A DNA stretch of 64,000 nt. Origin: Aureimonas sp. AU12 (GTDB lineage: Bacteria; Pseudomonadota; Alphaproteobacteria; Rhizobiales; Rhizobiaceae). The stretch's first letter is position 1; every line of letters begins with the position of its first letter. The notes under the pieces are model-generated. The model saw nothing but the letters and a program-made list of their open reading frames with translations, was not told the origin of the DNA and ran no database searches. A program made the position numbers and the translations under genes. This document shows positions 47,545-56,485 of the stretch, one piece after another. Where the stretch lies: the NCBI RefSeq assembly GCF_001463705.1, contig NZ_BBWH01000044.1, positions 60,426 through 124,425 on the forward strand, in the 5' to 3' direction.

Positions 47545-48012
47545 TCAGATCGCTGATAGGGACCGTTTGCCCGTTCCCCTGGAGGCGAACCGCCCGGCCA
47601 AGGTTCCCCCATCCACTTGGGTTTCTCTCGAAACGGCGGCGAGGAGGCGCCGGCCCCGGCTGCGCCATTCTGACAAGCAGCGCGACGGGGCGCGGGCGGC
47701 CGCGATGTGCAGGCGTCGCCAAGCGCTGAGGTCGTCCGGCTCGATCGTCGCGAACGTCGCCTGAAGTTCGTCGTCGGCCGCGATGCTGAGGTCGCGACCA
47801 AGGACCGCGCACCATGGCTCTGAGGGCTGGCGGACGCGACGCCACTCGCGTCCGGAAGTGGTGGCCATCACCTCGTCGGCGGCGAGCCAAGCGCCGAGGT
47901 CGGGATCGCGGACCAGCCACTCGGTTGCTTCCCGGCCGGCGGCGCGCTCGCGGGCGTATCGCCGGAGCGCCTGCGCCTCGCTCCGCGTTTCAAGGACGGA
48001 GGTCGCGGTCAT
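47545..48012 (-). CDS. Hypothetical protein coupled to relaxase
   Basis: The 155-residue, Ala/Arg-rich protein has no recognised domain. Its start overlaps the relaxase stop by 4 bp (ATGA), so it belongs to the mobilization operon. The extreme C-terminus is basic. Confidence 0.65.
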   Translation of the reverse strand: MTATSVLETRSEAQALRRYARERAAGREATEWLVRDPDLGAWLAADEVMATTSGREWRRVRQPSEPWCAVLGRDLSIAADDELQATFATIEPDDLSAWRRLHIAAARAPSRCLSEWRSRGRRLLAAVSRETQVDGGTLAGRFASRGTGKRSLSAI

Positions 48013-49838
48013 CCCGGCCGCCGCTCGTATCCGTCTCTTGGCGCCAGCGGCTCGGGCTGTGCGACGACGGTGGCAGACTTCGGGTCCCGTTCGAGTTCGA
48101 CGCGGCCGAGTTGGCGGAAGGCAGGAAGCGACGCCGTCACGTCCTCGCGGTCGGATTTGGCGAGCTCCGCGCGCTGGTCGTCGTCGAGGTGGCCGGCGAC
48201 GAAAGCGCGGAGCGGCGGGTCCAGCCTGCGCAACGCCGCGACGTCGCCAGCGGCCGCTGCGAGGACGAGATCGGCCTCGCGGACTTCGGAGCGGACGGCC
48301 CGGAGCTTCGTGGTCGAATCGGCAATTGTTGCCGATTCAGCCTGCCACGCCGCGGCGCATTCGGGCGACGGCTCGTAGCCGGCGAGCGTGACCCCCTGAC
48401 GCTGGCATTCGAGCCACAGCCGTGCGCGGGCCTCCTCGGGCCACGGGCCGTCCAGCTCCAGGGAACCCGACCAGTCTTCGGCTGCCTTGGTCGCAAGGGC
48501 GCGCAAGGCCTCGTCGGTGACGGGGCCGACGAGGTCGACGTGCTTGCCGGAGTCGAGCAGCCTGCTGCGCGGGCCGACGGCGACGCGGACCCCGGCGGGA
48601 CTTTCGCCGACGTCGTGGAACCCGCGGCGCCTCCATCTGTCGGCCAAGGCGACCGCCTCGACCTCGGCCACGGCCTGCCTGCGGCGCGCTCTGCCGGGCT
48701 TCCCGGCCCTAGCGGTGCGCGGCAGGGGATCGACGCCGTAGCCGGTGGAAACGGCGATGACGTTCGCGAGTGCCGCGGCCTGCGCGCTGCGCGGTCCCCA
48801 AAGGCTGACGGTGCCGCTCTCGTCGTCCGCCTCCACCCACGCGCCGTCCTTGAGGAGGACGCGGGTCGCGCGCGTGTTCCGGACGTCGACCATGTAGAGG
48901 CTGCCGCCGAAGGCGGACACGTCCGCGTCCGGGAACCGCTCCTTGAGGAGCGCGACCTTGTAGTCCTGCGCGTCGCCGGACCGCTGTTTCCGGTCGGGCG
49001 CTCGGGGAAATCCTCGGGCCTTGAGTGCCATGTCCATCTCCGTTCGAACGAGTTCGTTGTCCAGTTGCCGTGACTCACGCAGTCCGGCGACGACGGCGGT
49101 TCGCCGATCGTGTTTCCGGCGCTTCACGACGCAAGCCTTCCGCCGTTCGCCGATCAGCGGCTCCGGCACGCGGGGATCGCCGCGGGCGGCGTAGGAGCGG
49201 TGGTCGGCGCGGCGGCGGGACCCGGCACCTCGAAGGTGCGCGTTGAGGACGCCGGCGACACGCTCGCGCTCCCGCACGAGGGCATCGCCCTTCCTGCCGC
49301 CCGCCCGGCCGCCGCTCTCGAAGATCGCGAGGAGGTCGGCGTTCCGGACAGCGGCGAACCCGGTCCCCGTGGACGGATCGAGCGCGCGCATCGTCATGAG
49401 GATGTGTCCGTGCGGCTGGCGTTCGCGATCGCCGGCCGGCGGGCAGTGGATCGCGACGTCGACCACGGCGCCGGTCGCGACGTAGGGGGCCGCGACGTCC
49501 CGCAGGAAGTCGGCCCATCGATCGTCGGGAAGGTCGCGCGGGATCGACACCTCGACCTCGCGGGCCGTCACCGAATCCTTCCGGCGCTCGGCGAGCTCCG
49601 CGCGGCTCCACAGGGATTCGCGGTCCCGTGTCCATGCGGGCGCGCCGTCCGGCACCATGACGAAGGAGTCCGTGACGTGGCGCTTGCGCGAGTAGTCCCA
49701 CGCGCTGCCCGTCCGCGCGTCCACTAGGCGCGTTCCGGAACGGTACGCGGCCGCAGCAACCGCGGAACGGCCCCGGCTCCGCTGGACCACCTTGGCGCAG
49801 ACATGGCACAGGGCCTCGTGGGCGGGGAGGCTCGTCAC
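48009..49838 (-). CDS. MobA/MobL-family conjugative relaxase (MobQ type)
   Basis: The 609-residue protein has the MobA/MobL N-terminus VVQRSRGRSAVAAAAYRSG with the catalytic-Tyr region, LVDARTGSAWDYSRK, and the metal-binding HUH-like motif HCPPAGDRERQPHGHILMTM. The rest is not a primase or TraA helicase and is unassigned. It overlaps both flanking genes by 4 bp. It should nick oriT at 50110-50187 and lead the strand into a helper mating channel. Confidence 0.92.
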   Translation of the reverse strand: MTSLPAHEALCHVCAKVVQRSRGRSAVAAAAYRSGTRLVDARTGSAWDYSRKRHVTDSFVMVPDGAPAWTRDRESLWSRAELAERRKDSVTAREVEVSIPRDLPDDRWADFLRDVAAPYVATGAVVDVAIHCPPAGDRERQPHGHILMTMRALDPSTGTGFAAVRNADLLAIFESGGRAGGRKGDALVRERERVAGVLNAHLRGAGSRRRADHRSYAARGDPRVPEPLIGERRKACVVKRRKHDRRTAVVAGLRESRQLDNELVRTEMDMALKARGFPRAPDRKQRSGDAQDYKVALLKERFPDADVSAFGGSLYMVDVRNTRATRVLLKDGAWVEADDESGTVSLWGPRSAQAAALANVIAVSTGYGVDPLPRTARAGKPGRARRRQAVAEVEAVALADRWRRRGFHDVGESPAGVRVAVGPRSRLLDSGKHVDLVGPVTDEALRALATKAAEDWSGSLELDGPWPEEARARLWLECQRQGVTLAGYEPSPECAAAWQAESATIADSTTKLRAVRSEVREADLVLAAAAGDVAALRRLDPPLRAFVAGHLDDDQRAELAKSDREDVTASLPAFRQLGRVELERDPKSATVVAQPEPLAPRDGYERRPG

Positions 49839-50086
49839 GGGCGGTCGTCGGCACCGAAGTCGAGGGCCGCCAGCGTCGCGCTGACGCGTGCGGCATGCCG
49901 TTCGTCCTCACGCTGGGCGCGGACGTAGGCTTGATGCCAGCGCGCCTCCGTCGCCTTCACGTGCCTCGCGACCGCCGCGCGTTCGCCAGCGGAGACGATT
50001 GCCGAGGCCTTGACGCGCGCCTTGAGTCCGACGGCGAGCCGGAACCCTTCCCATGCGGCTTCCTCGATCGCCCGATACGCATCCAT
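49835..50086 (-). CDS. Small mobilization-accessory-like protein
   Basis: The 83-residue, mostly helical protein (MDAYRAIEEAAWEGFRLAVG) is encoded just before the relaxase and overlaps it by 4 bp. ATG 50086 follows AGGAG. It could act as a relaxosome DNA-binding factor; no clear family. Confidence 0.65.
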   Translation of the reverse strand: MDAYRAIEEAAWEGFRLAVGLKARVKASAIVSAGERAAVARHVKATEARWHQAYVRAQREDERHAARVSATLAALDFGADDRP

Positions 50087-50109
50087 GCACTTGCTCCTCT
50101 CGCCGGCGA

Positions 50110-50187
50110 CGGGGAGGTCCGCGCCGCAGGCCGTGCGCGTCATCCCGAAGGGGTGACGCTTAAGCGCGCCCTTCGGGTACCTCCCCG
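50110..50187. other. Candidate oriT with RSF1010-like nic sequence
   Basis: TAAGCGCGCCCT at 50161-50172 differs by one base from the RSF1010/pSC101-type nic core TAAGTGCGCCCT. It is enclosed by inverted repeats CCCGAAG/CTTCGGG (50144-50150, 50171-50177) and CGGGGAGGT/ACCTCCCCG (50110-50118, 50179-50187). It lies in the 309-bp divergent gap next to the MobQ-type relaxase operon, where oriT is expected. Confidence 0.65.
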
Positions 50188-50320
50188 GTTCCTCCACGAT
50201 GGTTCGGCGCCGATTTGCTCCGCGCAAGTTCTCACCGGACCATGGATATCGGGCGCTTCGCGTGGGGCGCCTGCGGGCCGCACGAAACCTCGAGAAACGG
50301 TCGGCGGCCCGGCATCCGGG

Positions 50321-50337
50321 GCGGAAAACTTTTCCGC
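50321..50337. promoter_or_regulatory. 17-bp palindrome upstream of traD-dotA-like operon
   Basis: GCGGAAAA-C-TTTTCCGC is perfectly symmetric and sits about 60 bp before the plus-strand accessory gene. It is a probable operator for that operon; the binding protein is unknown. Confidence 0.5.
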
Positions 50338-50395
50338 TCCGCGATCGGGATTCCGCCGGCGGATCGGCCGACCGGCTAGACGGGAGGAGAACGGC

Positions 50396-50668
50396 ATGAC
50401 GATCGATCTCGGGAAACTGGAACAGCGGCGGGCGAGCCTGGAAGCACGCCTCGCGGCAACGACGACGACGCTGCGGGATGCGCAGAGGAAGGACGACACT
50501 CGGCGGAAGGTCGTCGCCGGGGCGGCCCTGCTGGCGGCCGTCCGCGAGGGTGTGGTCCCGGCCTCTGTCCTCGACGTCCTCCGCTCGCGGATGACCGAAC
50601 GGGACCGCGCGCTCTTCGCTGGCGAGACGGCTACTCCCGCAGCCGAGTTCGGGGAGCGTCGGTCGTGA
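50396..50668 (+). CDS. TraD/MobC-like relaxosome accessory protein
   Basis: The 90-residue protein starts with a coiled coil (LGKLEQRRASLEARLAATTT) and continues DTRRKVVAGAALLAAVREG, resembling the small TraC/TraD-type accessory proteins beside MobA/MobL relaxases in Rhizobiales. GGGAGGAGA precedes ATG 50396. It overlaps the DotA-like gene by 4 bp. Confidence 0.7.
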   Translation: MTIDLGKLEQRRASLEARLAATTTTLRDAQRKDDTRRKVVAGAALLAAVREGVVPASVLDVLRSRMTERDRALFAGETATPAAEFGERRS

Positions 50669-52773
50669 CCTTCCCCGACATTCTCGCCGTCCCGGCGGAC
50701 ACGGACGTCGCCTGGATGGTGGCGACGACGCTGCTGCCGCTCGACGGCGACGACACCGCCTTCGCCGTCGTCATGCGCGTGCTCTCATCCTCGCTCCTCC
50801 TCTTGGCGGTGGCGTATCTCGCCTATGCCGTCCTCTCGCTCGTCGTCCATGCTGCTCGGACGGGGACGCCCGTTCCGGAGGAGTCGTCCTCCGTGTTCGT
50901 CATGCTGCGCGTCGTCCTCGGTCTCGGCATGCTGGTCCCGCTCGGCGGACTCTCGACCGTCCACTACGCGCTGCGCGACTACGTCGTGCTGCCGGGCATC
51001 AACATCGCGAATGCGGGCGCCTCGGCGGCCGTGGAGTTCGTCATGCGCGACGGACATCCCCTCTCGCCGGTCTCGGCATCGGGCCGCGACCTCGTGCTGT
51101 CCGTCGCCGAATCCGAGGTCTGCGCACGGACCTACGCGGTCGCACGCGAGTGGCGGGCGATCGAGGGCGCGGGCGCCGCGCTGTTGCCCGAGCCGGCGGG
51201 AGCGCCGGTCGTCGCGCCCGCCGAGGAGTCCTGGTGGCCGTGGGGCGAGGACACGACAGAGCGGACGGTGGGCCATGCCTGGTCGTGGGGTCCGGCCTGC
51301 GGCAGCCTGACCCTGACGACGTCGGACGGGTTCGCCGAGGGACGGTTCGGCGAGGTCCGGCGACAGGCGGTCGCCGCCGTCGTCGCCGAGGTCCGGGCGA
51401 TGCCGTTCGCCGGGACGCTGGCCGACGCGGTGAAGGTCGCCTCGGACGCGGGGACGCAAGTAACGGGACCGGACGCCGAGGCCGCCTTCCAGTCCCTCGG
51501 CCTGCTCCGGACGAACCTCGAGTCGGCGCTGCGCGAAGCCGGGCGGCGTTACGACCGGGCGCTCTCGCAGGCAGCCGCCTCGCTCTCGACGGGCGACGAC
51601 GTCGGACTGCGGGAAGAGGTCGCGCGCGATGTCCGTGAGCGCGGGTTTCTGGCGCTCGGCGGGTACTATCGCGTTCTGGCGCACGCCAGCCTCACGGCAT
51701 CCGAGGCCGTCGCGGAACGGCCGGTGCGCACCGCGCCCGACCCGGCTGCCTGGGAAACGATGGCGGGTCCCGTCAGGGCGGCACTCGCCCTCGTCGACTC
51801 GCAGCTTCGGCGCGGGTCCGCCGCGGCGACGCTGGCTTCGGGCGAGGCGCTGTCCGGCGAAGCGGCCGGAGCCGGGAACGTCATGTCGGCGCTGCTCTCG
51901 TCCGTGACGACGCCGGCGATGGAGTTCCTGACGCAGTACGAGGGATTCCGGCCGGACCCGGTGGGTGACCTCATGAACCTCGGCAACCGCCTGCTCGTCG
52001 GCGGGCAGTCCGCCTTCGCGCTGGCGCTCGCGGCCTACGGAGGCAGCGCCCTCGCGCTCGGCACCGGGCAAGGACTGCTCGACTTCGTCATGGTGCCCGG
52101 CTGGACGCTGATCGGTATGGCGTGGCTCGGGGGCGCGGTCCTCGTCTACGTGCTGCCGATGGTGCCGTACCTTCTGATGCTGTTCGCGTTCGCGGCGTGG
52201 TCGCTAGAGGTTCTGGTCGCGGCGATCGCGGTCGTCGCGTGGGCGTTCGCGCATGTCCGCATCGACGAGCCGAACTTCGTCGGCCGTGCGCAGGTGCAGG
52301 GTTACGCTTCCCTGATGGTCTCGGTGCTCCTCCGCCCCGTCGTGACGGTCGCGGCCTTCGTCGCGGCCCACATGGTCACGGTGACGCTGCTCAACGTGTT
52401 CCTAAGTTCGTACACCGTTGCGTTCAAATCCGCGCAGATCGGGTTCACGCTCGGTGCCACAGGCGTGGTCGTGTCGGTCGCCGTGATGGTCTACGTCCAG
52501 TGGCACCTCGTGCTCTGGTCGTACCGCATGATCCTGACGACGCCCGAGCGCGTCGGCCAGTTCCTCGGCTTCAACGTCCCGTCCTGGGGTGAGGGTGAAG
52601 CCGGGGCCACCGTGATCGGCGGCGTCGTCGGAGGGCACCGCCACCTTCCACGGATGGGCGGGACCGGAGGCAAGGGGAAGGACACGAACTCCGAAGACAA
52701 GTCGGGCGCGGCGGCCGGAACGCCACTGCGGGCGACGGGCGCAACCGGAAAGGCCGTTGCCTCGACGGCATAG
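50665..52773 (+). CDS. DotA/TraY-family membrane protein
   Basis: The 702-residue protein matches DotA (Legionella Dot/Icm) and TraY (IncI1). It has an N-terminal membrane part with HAARTGTPVPEESSS and RVVLGLGMLVPLGGLSTVHY, a large periplasmic domain (about 150-430), and a C-terminal helix bundle with VLPMVPYLLMLFAFAAWSLE and GYASLMVSVLLRPV. Such proteins belong to type IVB conjugation systems, where TraY is the target of entry exclusion. No other IVB gene is present, so it must act with a helper system or independently. Confidence 0.85.
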   Translation: MTFPDILAVPADTDVAWMVATTLLPLDGDDTAFAVVMRVLSSSLLLLAVAYLAYAVLSLVVHAARTGTPVPEESSSVFVMLRVVLGLGMLVPLGGLSTVHYALRDYVVLPGINIANAGASAAVEFVMRDGHPLSPVSASGRDLVLSVAESEVCARTYAVAREWRAIEGAGAALLPEPAGAPVVAPAEESWWPWGEDTTERTVGHAWSWGPACGSLTLTTSDGFAEGRFGEVRRQAVAAVVAEVRAMPFAGTLADAVKVASDAGTQVTGPDAEAAFQSLGLLRTNLESALREAGRRYDRALSQAAASLSTGDDVGLREEVARDVRERGFLALGGYYRVLAHASLTASEAVAERPVRTAPDPAAWETMAGPVRAALALVDSQLRRGSAAATLASGEALSGEAAGAGNVMSALLSSVTTPAMEFLTQYEGFRPDPVGDLMNLGNRLLVGGQSAFALALAAYGGSALALGTGQGLLDFVMVPGWTLIGMAWLGGAVLVYVLPMVPYLLMLFAFAAWSLEVLVAAIAVVAWAFAHVRIDEPNFVGRAQVQGYASLMVSVLLRPVVTVAAFVAAHMVTVTLLNVFLSSYTVAFKSAQIGFTLGATGVVVSVAVMVYVQWHLVLWSYRMILTTPERVGQFLGFNVPSWGEGEAGATVIGGVVGGHRHLPRMGGTGGKGKDTNSEDKSGAAAGTPLRATGATGKAVASTA

Positions 52774-52790
52774 CGGAGGAATCCTTTACG

Positions 52791-52820
52791 GACGAGGGGA
52801 CCCGATCGGGTCCCCTCGTC
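52791..52820. terminator. Perfect 30-bp palindrome between convergent genes
   Basis: A self-complementary sequence centred on CCCGATCGGG spans 52791-52820, directly between the DotA-like gene and the minus-strand small membrane gene. It should act as a bidirectional terminator, although T-tracts are absent. Confidence 0.7.
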
Positions 52821-52821
52821 G

Positions 52822-52977
52822 TCAGATGCCGTGGATGACCGACAGGCTCCACAGGAGGGCGAAGCCGCCGAGAGCCATGAAGAGGACGAGGACCGGGCTG
52901 GCGACGATCAGCATGGCGGCGAGCGTCCGGAGGAGCGGATTGCGGATGCCCGCGACCATCGAGAAGTCGTATCGCAT
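52822..52977 (-). CDS. Small membrane protein (51 aa)
   Basis: The protein starts MRYDFSMVAGIRNPLLRTLA and has a single long hydrophobic segment (MLIVASPVLVLFMALGGFAL). AGGAGA precedes ATG 52977. It is the last of a minus-strand series downstream of rep; function unknown. Confidence 0.6.
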   Translation of the reverse strand: MRYDFSMVAGIRNPLLRTLAAMLIVASPVLVLFMALGGFALLWSLSVIHGI

Positions 52978-53140
52978 GTTCGATCTCCTGTCGTTCGTTG
53001 CCGGCCGCCCTGGCGGCCGTTCCGGCCTCGTCCTGCGGCATCCTGCCGGGGACGCTGCCTCGCCCGCCTGACGGGCGACGCTCGCGCTTGGGCATCGGCA
53101 GTCCCCGGCAGGATGCCGCATGGGAGGTTGAGGAACGGCG

Positions 53141-53395
53141 TCAGGCGGTCGCGGGATTCGAGGGATCGGGCCTGCGGTGCGGGCGGCTCGCGCGCCGGAG
53201 TTCCCCCGTGCCGAATCCGATCAGGATGCCCGCGACCATGACGGTGCCGCGGCTCATGAGCGCGTCCAGGTCGCCCGTCGTCGAGAACGCGACGAGGCCG
53301 CCGAGACCGAGTACGGCGGCGGCGAGGTAGCCGGTGGCAAGGATGGCGAGGCGTGTCGCCGGTCGACGGCGGAGCGCGGTGGTCGTCGGCAGCAT
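53141..53395 (-). CDS. Small two-helix membrane protein
   Basis: The 84-residue protein has two hydrophobic helices (LAILATGYLAAAVLGLGGLV and TVMVAGILIGFGTG) and basic ends. AGGA precedes the start. Same operon direction as rep. Unknown function. Confidence 0.55.
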   Translation of the reverse strand: MLPTTTALRRRPATRLAILATGYLAAAVLGLGGLVAFSTTGDLDALMSRGTVMVAGILIGFGTGELRRASRPHRRPDPSNPATA

Positions 53396-53456
53396 TGCGG
53401 GTCCTTCTCGGTTGGTCGTGGAACCAGCGTGAGGCCCGCCCGGCGCGGCGTCCAGG

Positions 53457-53705
53457 TCAGGCGGCTGCCGCGGCTTCGGCACGGGCGAGCTGGAGCGCCC
53501 ACGCGCCGTCCTCGCGGATGCACTGCACCTCGGCAAGGCAGGCACCACAGGCAAGCATGGCGGCGTCCTCGACGTCGGTCGACGAGAGCGGCCCGAGGGC
53601 GCGCAGACGGTCGATGGCGACCGCGATGGCGCTCGGGCGCTGGCATCCAGTGCAGGCCCGCCCGGTCCAGATGGCGACTCCCTCGTCGGCGGCGATCTCG
53701 TCCAT
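53457..53705 (-). CDS. Small double-CxxC protein
   Basis: The 82-residue protein has GRACTGCQRPSA and ACGACLAEVQC, a likely zinc ribbon. It lies 74 bp downstream of rep on the same strand and may modulate replication or transcription of the element. Confidence 0.6.
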   Translation of the reverse strand: MDEIAADEGVAIWTGRACTGCQRPSAIAVAIDRLRALGPLSSTDVEDAAMLACGACLAEVQCIREDGAWALQLARAEAAAAA

Positions 53706-53779
53706 GTCCGTCCTCTCAATGCCGGGCGACTCCCTCATGGCCGCCGGCCGTCGCCTTCTTCCGGGAACGGGAATGGGCG

Positions 53780-55270
53780 TCAAGCTGCGATCGGCAGGAC
53801 CGCGACCGGACGGCGCGCGAGTTCGGCGACGACCTCCGCGACGGTCGGCGGCACGATGCCGGGAACTGCGGCGGCGGTCGCCGCGATCGCATACTCGAGG
53901 GCTGCGCGTGTGCCGGCTCCGCCGCGCGCCGCGACACGCTCGGCGGTCTGCCGGATGAGATGGCGACGGGTGCGGTCGTCGGCGGTCGCCTGCCGGGCCG
54001 CTTGCGCCTCCTCGGCGGAGCGGCGGCGGGCCTCGGCCTTCTCCGCGATGACGCGGACACGATCGATGGCCTCGAAGAAGACCTCGCCGAGGATCGACAT
54101 GAACGCCGCCTCGTCCAGAACGGGCGCGGCCTCGACCGCCGCGAGGAACGTTCCGGCGAGACCCGTCCGCAGGATCGTGCGCCACGTCTGCGATGGCACG
54201 TCGCCGACCTTCAGGGCCTCTTCCGTCAGGTCGAACGCGCCGCCTGTCTCCGCGTCGTCCTCTGCGTCGATCCCGAGCGCGGCGGCGAGCCGGGGCGTCA
54301 CGACGCACGAGCGCGTGCCCGGCATCGCCTCGGCGAACTCGCGCCAGAGGCCATAGGACGGCATGTCGCCATCGATCGCGTCCTCGGCAATGTCCCAGGG
54401 CGTGCGTCCGGCGGCGTGGCTCTTGTGGCCCGACGACCCGGCCGCCAGTTCCCACGACGTGCCCTTGGCGATGTACTCGCCCGCCGCTTCTGGGCTTGCG
54501 GCGATCTGGACGCCCTGCGCGTGCCGGAGGGCCTTGCCACCGCGCGCCTCGACGGCACGCATGAAGCGTTCGATCAGGGCTTCGCCTGCGGCGCGCGCGT
54601 CTGCCTTGTCGGCGAGGCAGGCCATGCCGAAGTGGATGTGGAAGTGCCAGCCATATCCGCCGTGCGTGACCTCGGGCGCGACGAGGACGCCGGCGATCCC
54701 GCCGCGTCGCTTGATGCGCTCCCAGGGCGCGCCCCGACGCGCGGCGGCGAAGCTCTCGGACACGAGGCGCTTGAGATCGGCTAGGCGATCGGCTGGACCG
54801 TGCGAGACGGTCACGAGGCCCATGACGAAGGACCCGTCGTGTTCCGTCGTCGCCTCCACGACGCGCTGCACGCGAGCCTGTCTGATGGCGGCAACGGCGG
54901 GCGCGCAAGTCGGGCAGAGCCATCCGGAGCCGCAGCGATACACGCCGGAAACGAAGGCGCGGCGCGTGCCGTCCTCGCGGGTCCGGCGATGGATGCCGAC
55001 GCTGTCGACGTCGAAGCCGGGGCGTCCGCATCCGCAAACGGACGGCCCGCGCTCGTCGGGTGCGAGACCGATGCGGAGCATGCGGGAGATGCCCGACATG
55101 AGGTCCCATCGACGCTGGGTCGTAGGAGCTGCCGCGCGGGCCGTCTCGTCCCTCCGCTGCCGTGCCTGTCGCTTCGCCTTGGTCCTCTGCGCCTCGCTGG
55201 AGAGAGGGGGGGTGAATGTAGCTCCTCCGTTGGCAAGCGGCCCCCTGGCGGGTGCCGTCGCGGTTTCCAT
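53780..55270 (-). CDS. Rolling-circle replication initiator (Rep_1-like)
   Basis: The protein (496 residues from ATG 55270) has the cysteine motif GSGWLCPTCAPAVA, the HUH motif GWHFHIHFGMACL and the catalytic-Tyr motif GEYIAKGTSWE in the Rep_1 arrangement. It would nick a double-strand origin to drive rolling-circle replication of the excised circle. The start is uncertain: the frame is open to 55762 and MSGISRML (55099) is also possible. Confidence 0.85.
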   Translation of the reverse strand: METATAPARGPLANGGATFTPPLSSEAQRTKAKRQARQRRDETARAAAPTTQRRWDLMSGISRMLRIGLAPDERGPSVCGCGRPGFDVDSVGIHRRTREDGTRRAFVSGVYRCGSGWLCPTCAPAVAAIRQARVQRVVEATTEHDGSFVMGLVTVSHGPADRLADLKRLVSESFAAARRGAPWERIKRRGGIAGVLVAPEVTHGGYGWHFHIHFGMACLADKADARAAGEALIERFMRAVEARGGKALRHAQGVQIAASPEAAGEYIAKGTSWELAAGSSGHKSHAAGRTPWDIAEDAIDGDMPSYGLWREFAEAMPGTRSCVVTPRLAAALGIDAEDDAETGGAFDLTEEALKVGDVPSQTWRTILRTGLAGTFLAAVEAAPVLDEAAFMSILGEVFFEAIDRVRVIAEKAEARRRSAEEAQAARQATADDRTRRHLIRQTAERVAARGGAGTRAALEYAIAATAAAVPGIVPPTVAEVVAELARRPVAVLPIAA

Positions 55271-55854
55271 CGGGGCGGACGCGGTCGGGCCGATCGCGGC
55301 GGCGGTGACAGGAGTGGACGGGGTCTCGAACAGGGCATGGACGGCGGCATCGACCAAACCGGCGGCCGGCTCGCGCGGCTTGCGACCGAGACGCTGAGCG
55401 GCGGCCGAATCCGGGCGCGGCCCGCGCGCGTCTGTCGATGTCTGAAGGCGAGCGGCGATCCCGCCCTCGACGGGGCGGTGCGGTCGCAAAATTTGTTGAC
55501 GGGGTTGGGATGAGGAGGCTGTCGGCTGGCTGAGAGTATGTCCCAGCCGGGAGGTCAAATGCCTGCGCCGTTGACGGCGCGCGTGCCGTTCGTCATCGTG
55601 AAGTCCTACCCAAAACGACCCTCCCGAGAGCTTGCCGGCTCGATGACGGAGGGTCTTTTTATGGTTCCTCGGATCGGCGCGGGCGTCAAATAGCGGTGGG
55701 CGGGGAGCGGCCGCGCAGCGGACCCGAGCCGCGACGTACCCGGCGAGGCGGCCGCAGGCCATTGAGGAGTTCGGGCCATCGCGTCGGGCGGTTGCGTTCT
55801 GGAACCGCGACCAGCTTCTCTCCCCCTAAGCTACCGAACCATGGAGAGGATTGA
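55271..55854. promoter_or_regulatory. rep leader and possible replication-control region
   Basis: This 584-bp region separates rep from the HEPN-like gene. It has TTGTTGACGGGGTTGGGAT at about 55493-55511, resembling TTGTTGACAACGTTGGGAT near attL (43637), and a plus-strand terminator at 55618-55661. The double-strand origin could be here; I could not identify a nick site. Confidence 0.4.
55618..55661 (+). terminator. Rho-independent terminator, antisense to rep leader
   Basis: Stem GACCCTCC/GGAGGGTC (55618-55625, 55649-55656) with an inner CGAG/CTCG pairing is followed by TTTTT. It terminates plus-strand RNA, although rep is on minus and no plus-strand gene ends here. That suggests a short antisense RNA against the rep leader. 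Confidence 0.6.
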
Positions 55855-56484
55855 ATGGCCACCAAACGCATGCCGTGGGATCGCCCGCCGGGTAGCTTCG
55901 CTCCGAACCGTCCGGGAGACCGCGACGCAGTTCCCTTGTTCACGGCATTGGGACGAGCCTTGTCTGCGTGGGAAGGCGTGAACGCGGCGGTCGACAGCTT
56001 CTTCCATTCGCTGCATCAGGACGCATCCGAAGGCGACACGGAGAAAGCCTTCACAGCCTACCGTGATTGCCTGAAGGTTCACGATCGAGCCCGGCTGGTC
56101 CGTGCCGCGGCAAGGACGTTCCTCGACGCTGATTTCGGGGACAGCCGGAGCGAGGCTACCCGTTTGAACAAGGACGTCAAAACCCGGCTCGGCGGGTACA
56201 CGGAGTGGGTGGCAAGGAGGAATGAAGTTGCACACGGCTACGTCACCGAGAGCCTGTCACCGGACTACATGCTCGACACGCAGCCACTCGTCACGACCTA
56301 CTCGCTATTGCCCTCTCATGCCCGCCCGGACCGCTGGTTTCATGAGGAACCGGAATTCAACTACGTGGCGGTCGAGGTCGAGGGCTTCGCACGCGGGTTC
56401 GTCCATCTGGACGAAGCGTTCGAGAGGCTCGCCGCTGAGGTATCAGACCTTTGCCCTTTCCGTTCCCCCCATCCGCAACGGTAG
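55855..56484 (+). CDS. HEPN-like hypothetical protein
   Basis: The 209-residue, mostly helical protein carries WVARRNEVAHGYV, an R-N-x3-H motif typical of HEPN RNases and nucleotidyltransferase partners. Remaining sequence is unassigned. GAGAGG precedes ATG 55855. No MNT-type partner is adjacent. It may be a lone toxin or defence gene. Confidence 0.65.
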   Translation: MATKRMPWDRPPGSFAPNRPGDRDAVPLFTALGRALSAWEGVNAAVDSFFHSLHQDASEGDTEKAFTAYRDCLKVHDRARLVRAAARTFLDADFGDSRSEATRLNKDVKTRLGGYTEWVARRNEVAHGYVTESLSPDYMLDTQPLVTTYSLLPSHARPDRWFHEEPEFNYVAVEVEGFARGFVHLDEAFERLAAEVSDLCPFRSPHPQR

Positions 56485-56485
56485 G

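Noticed and set aside
53177..54784. Plus-strand open frame across rep
   Set aside because: It is antisense to the Rep cysteine, HUH and Tyr motifs and has shadow-like composition.
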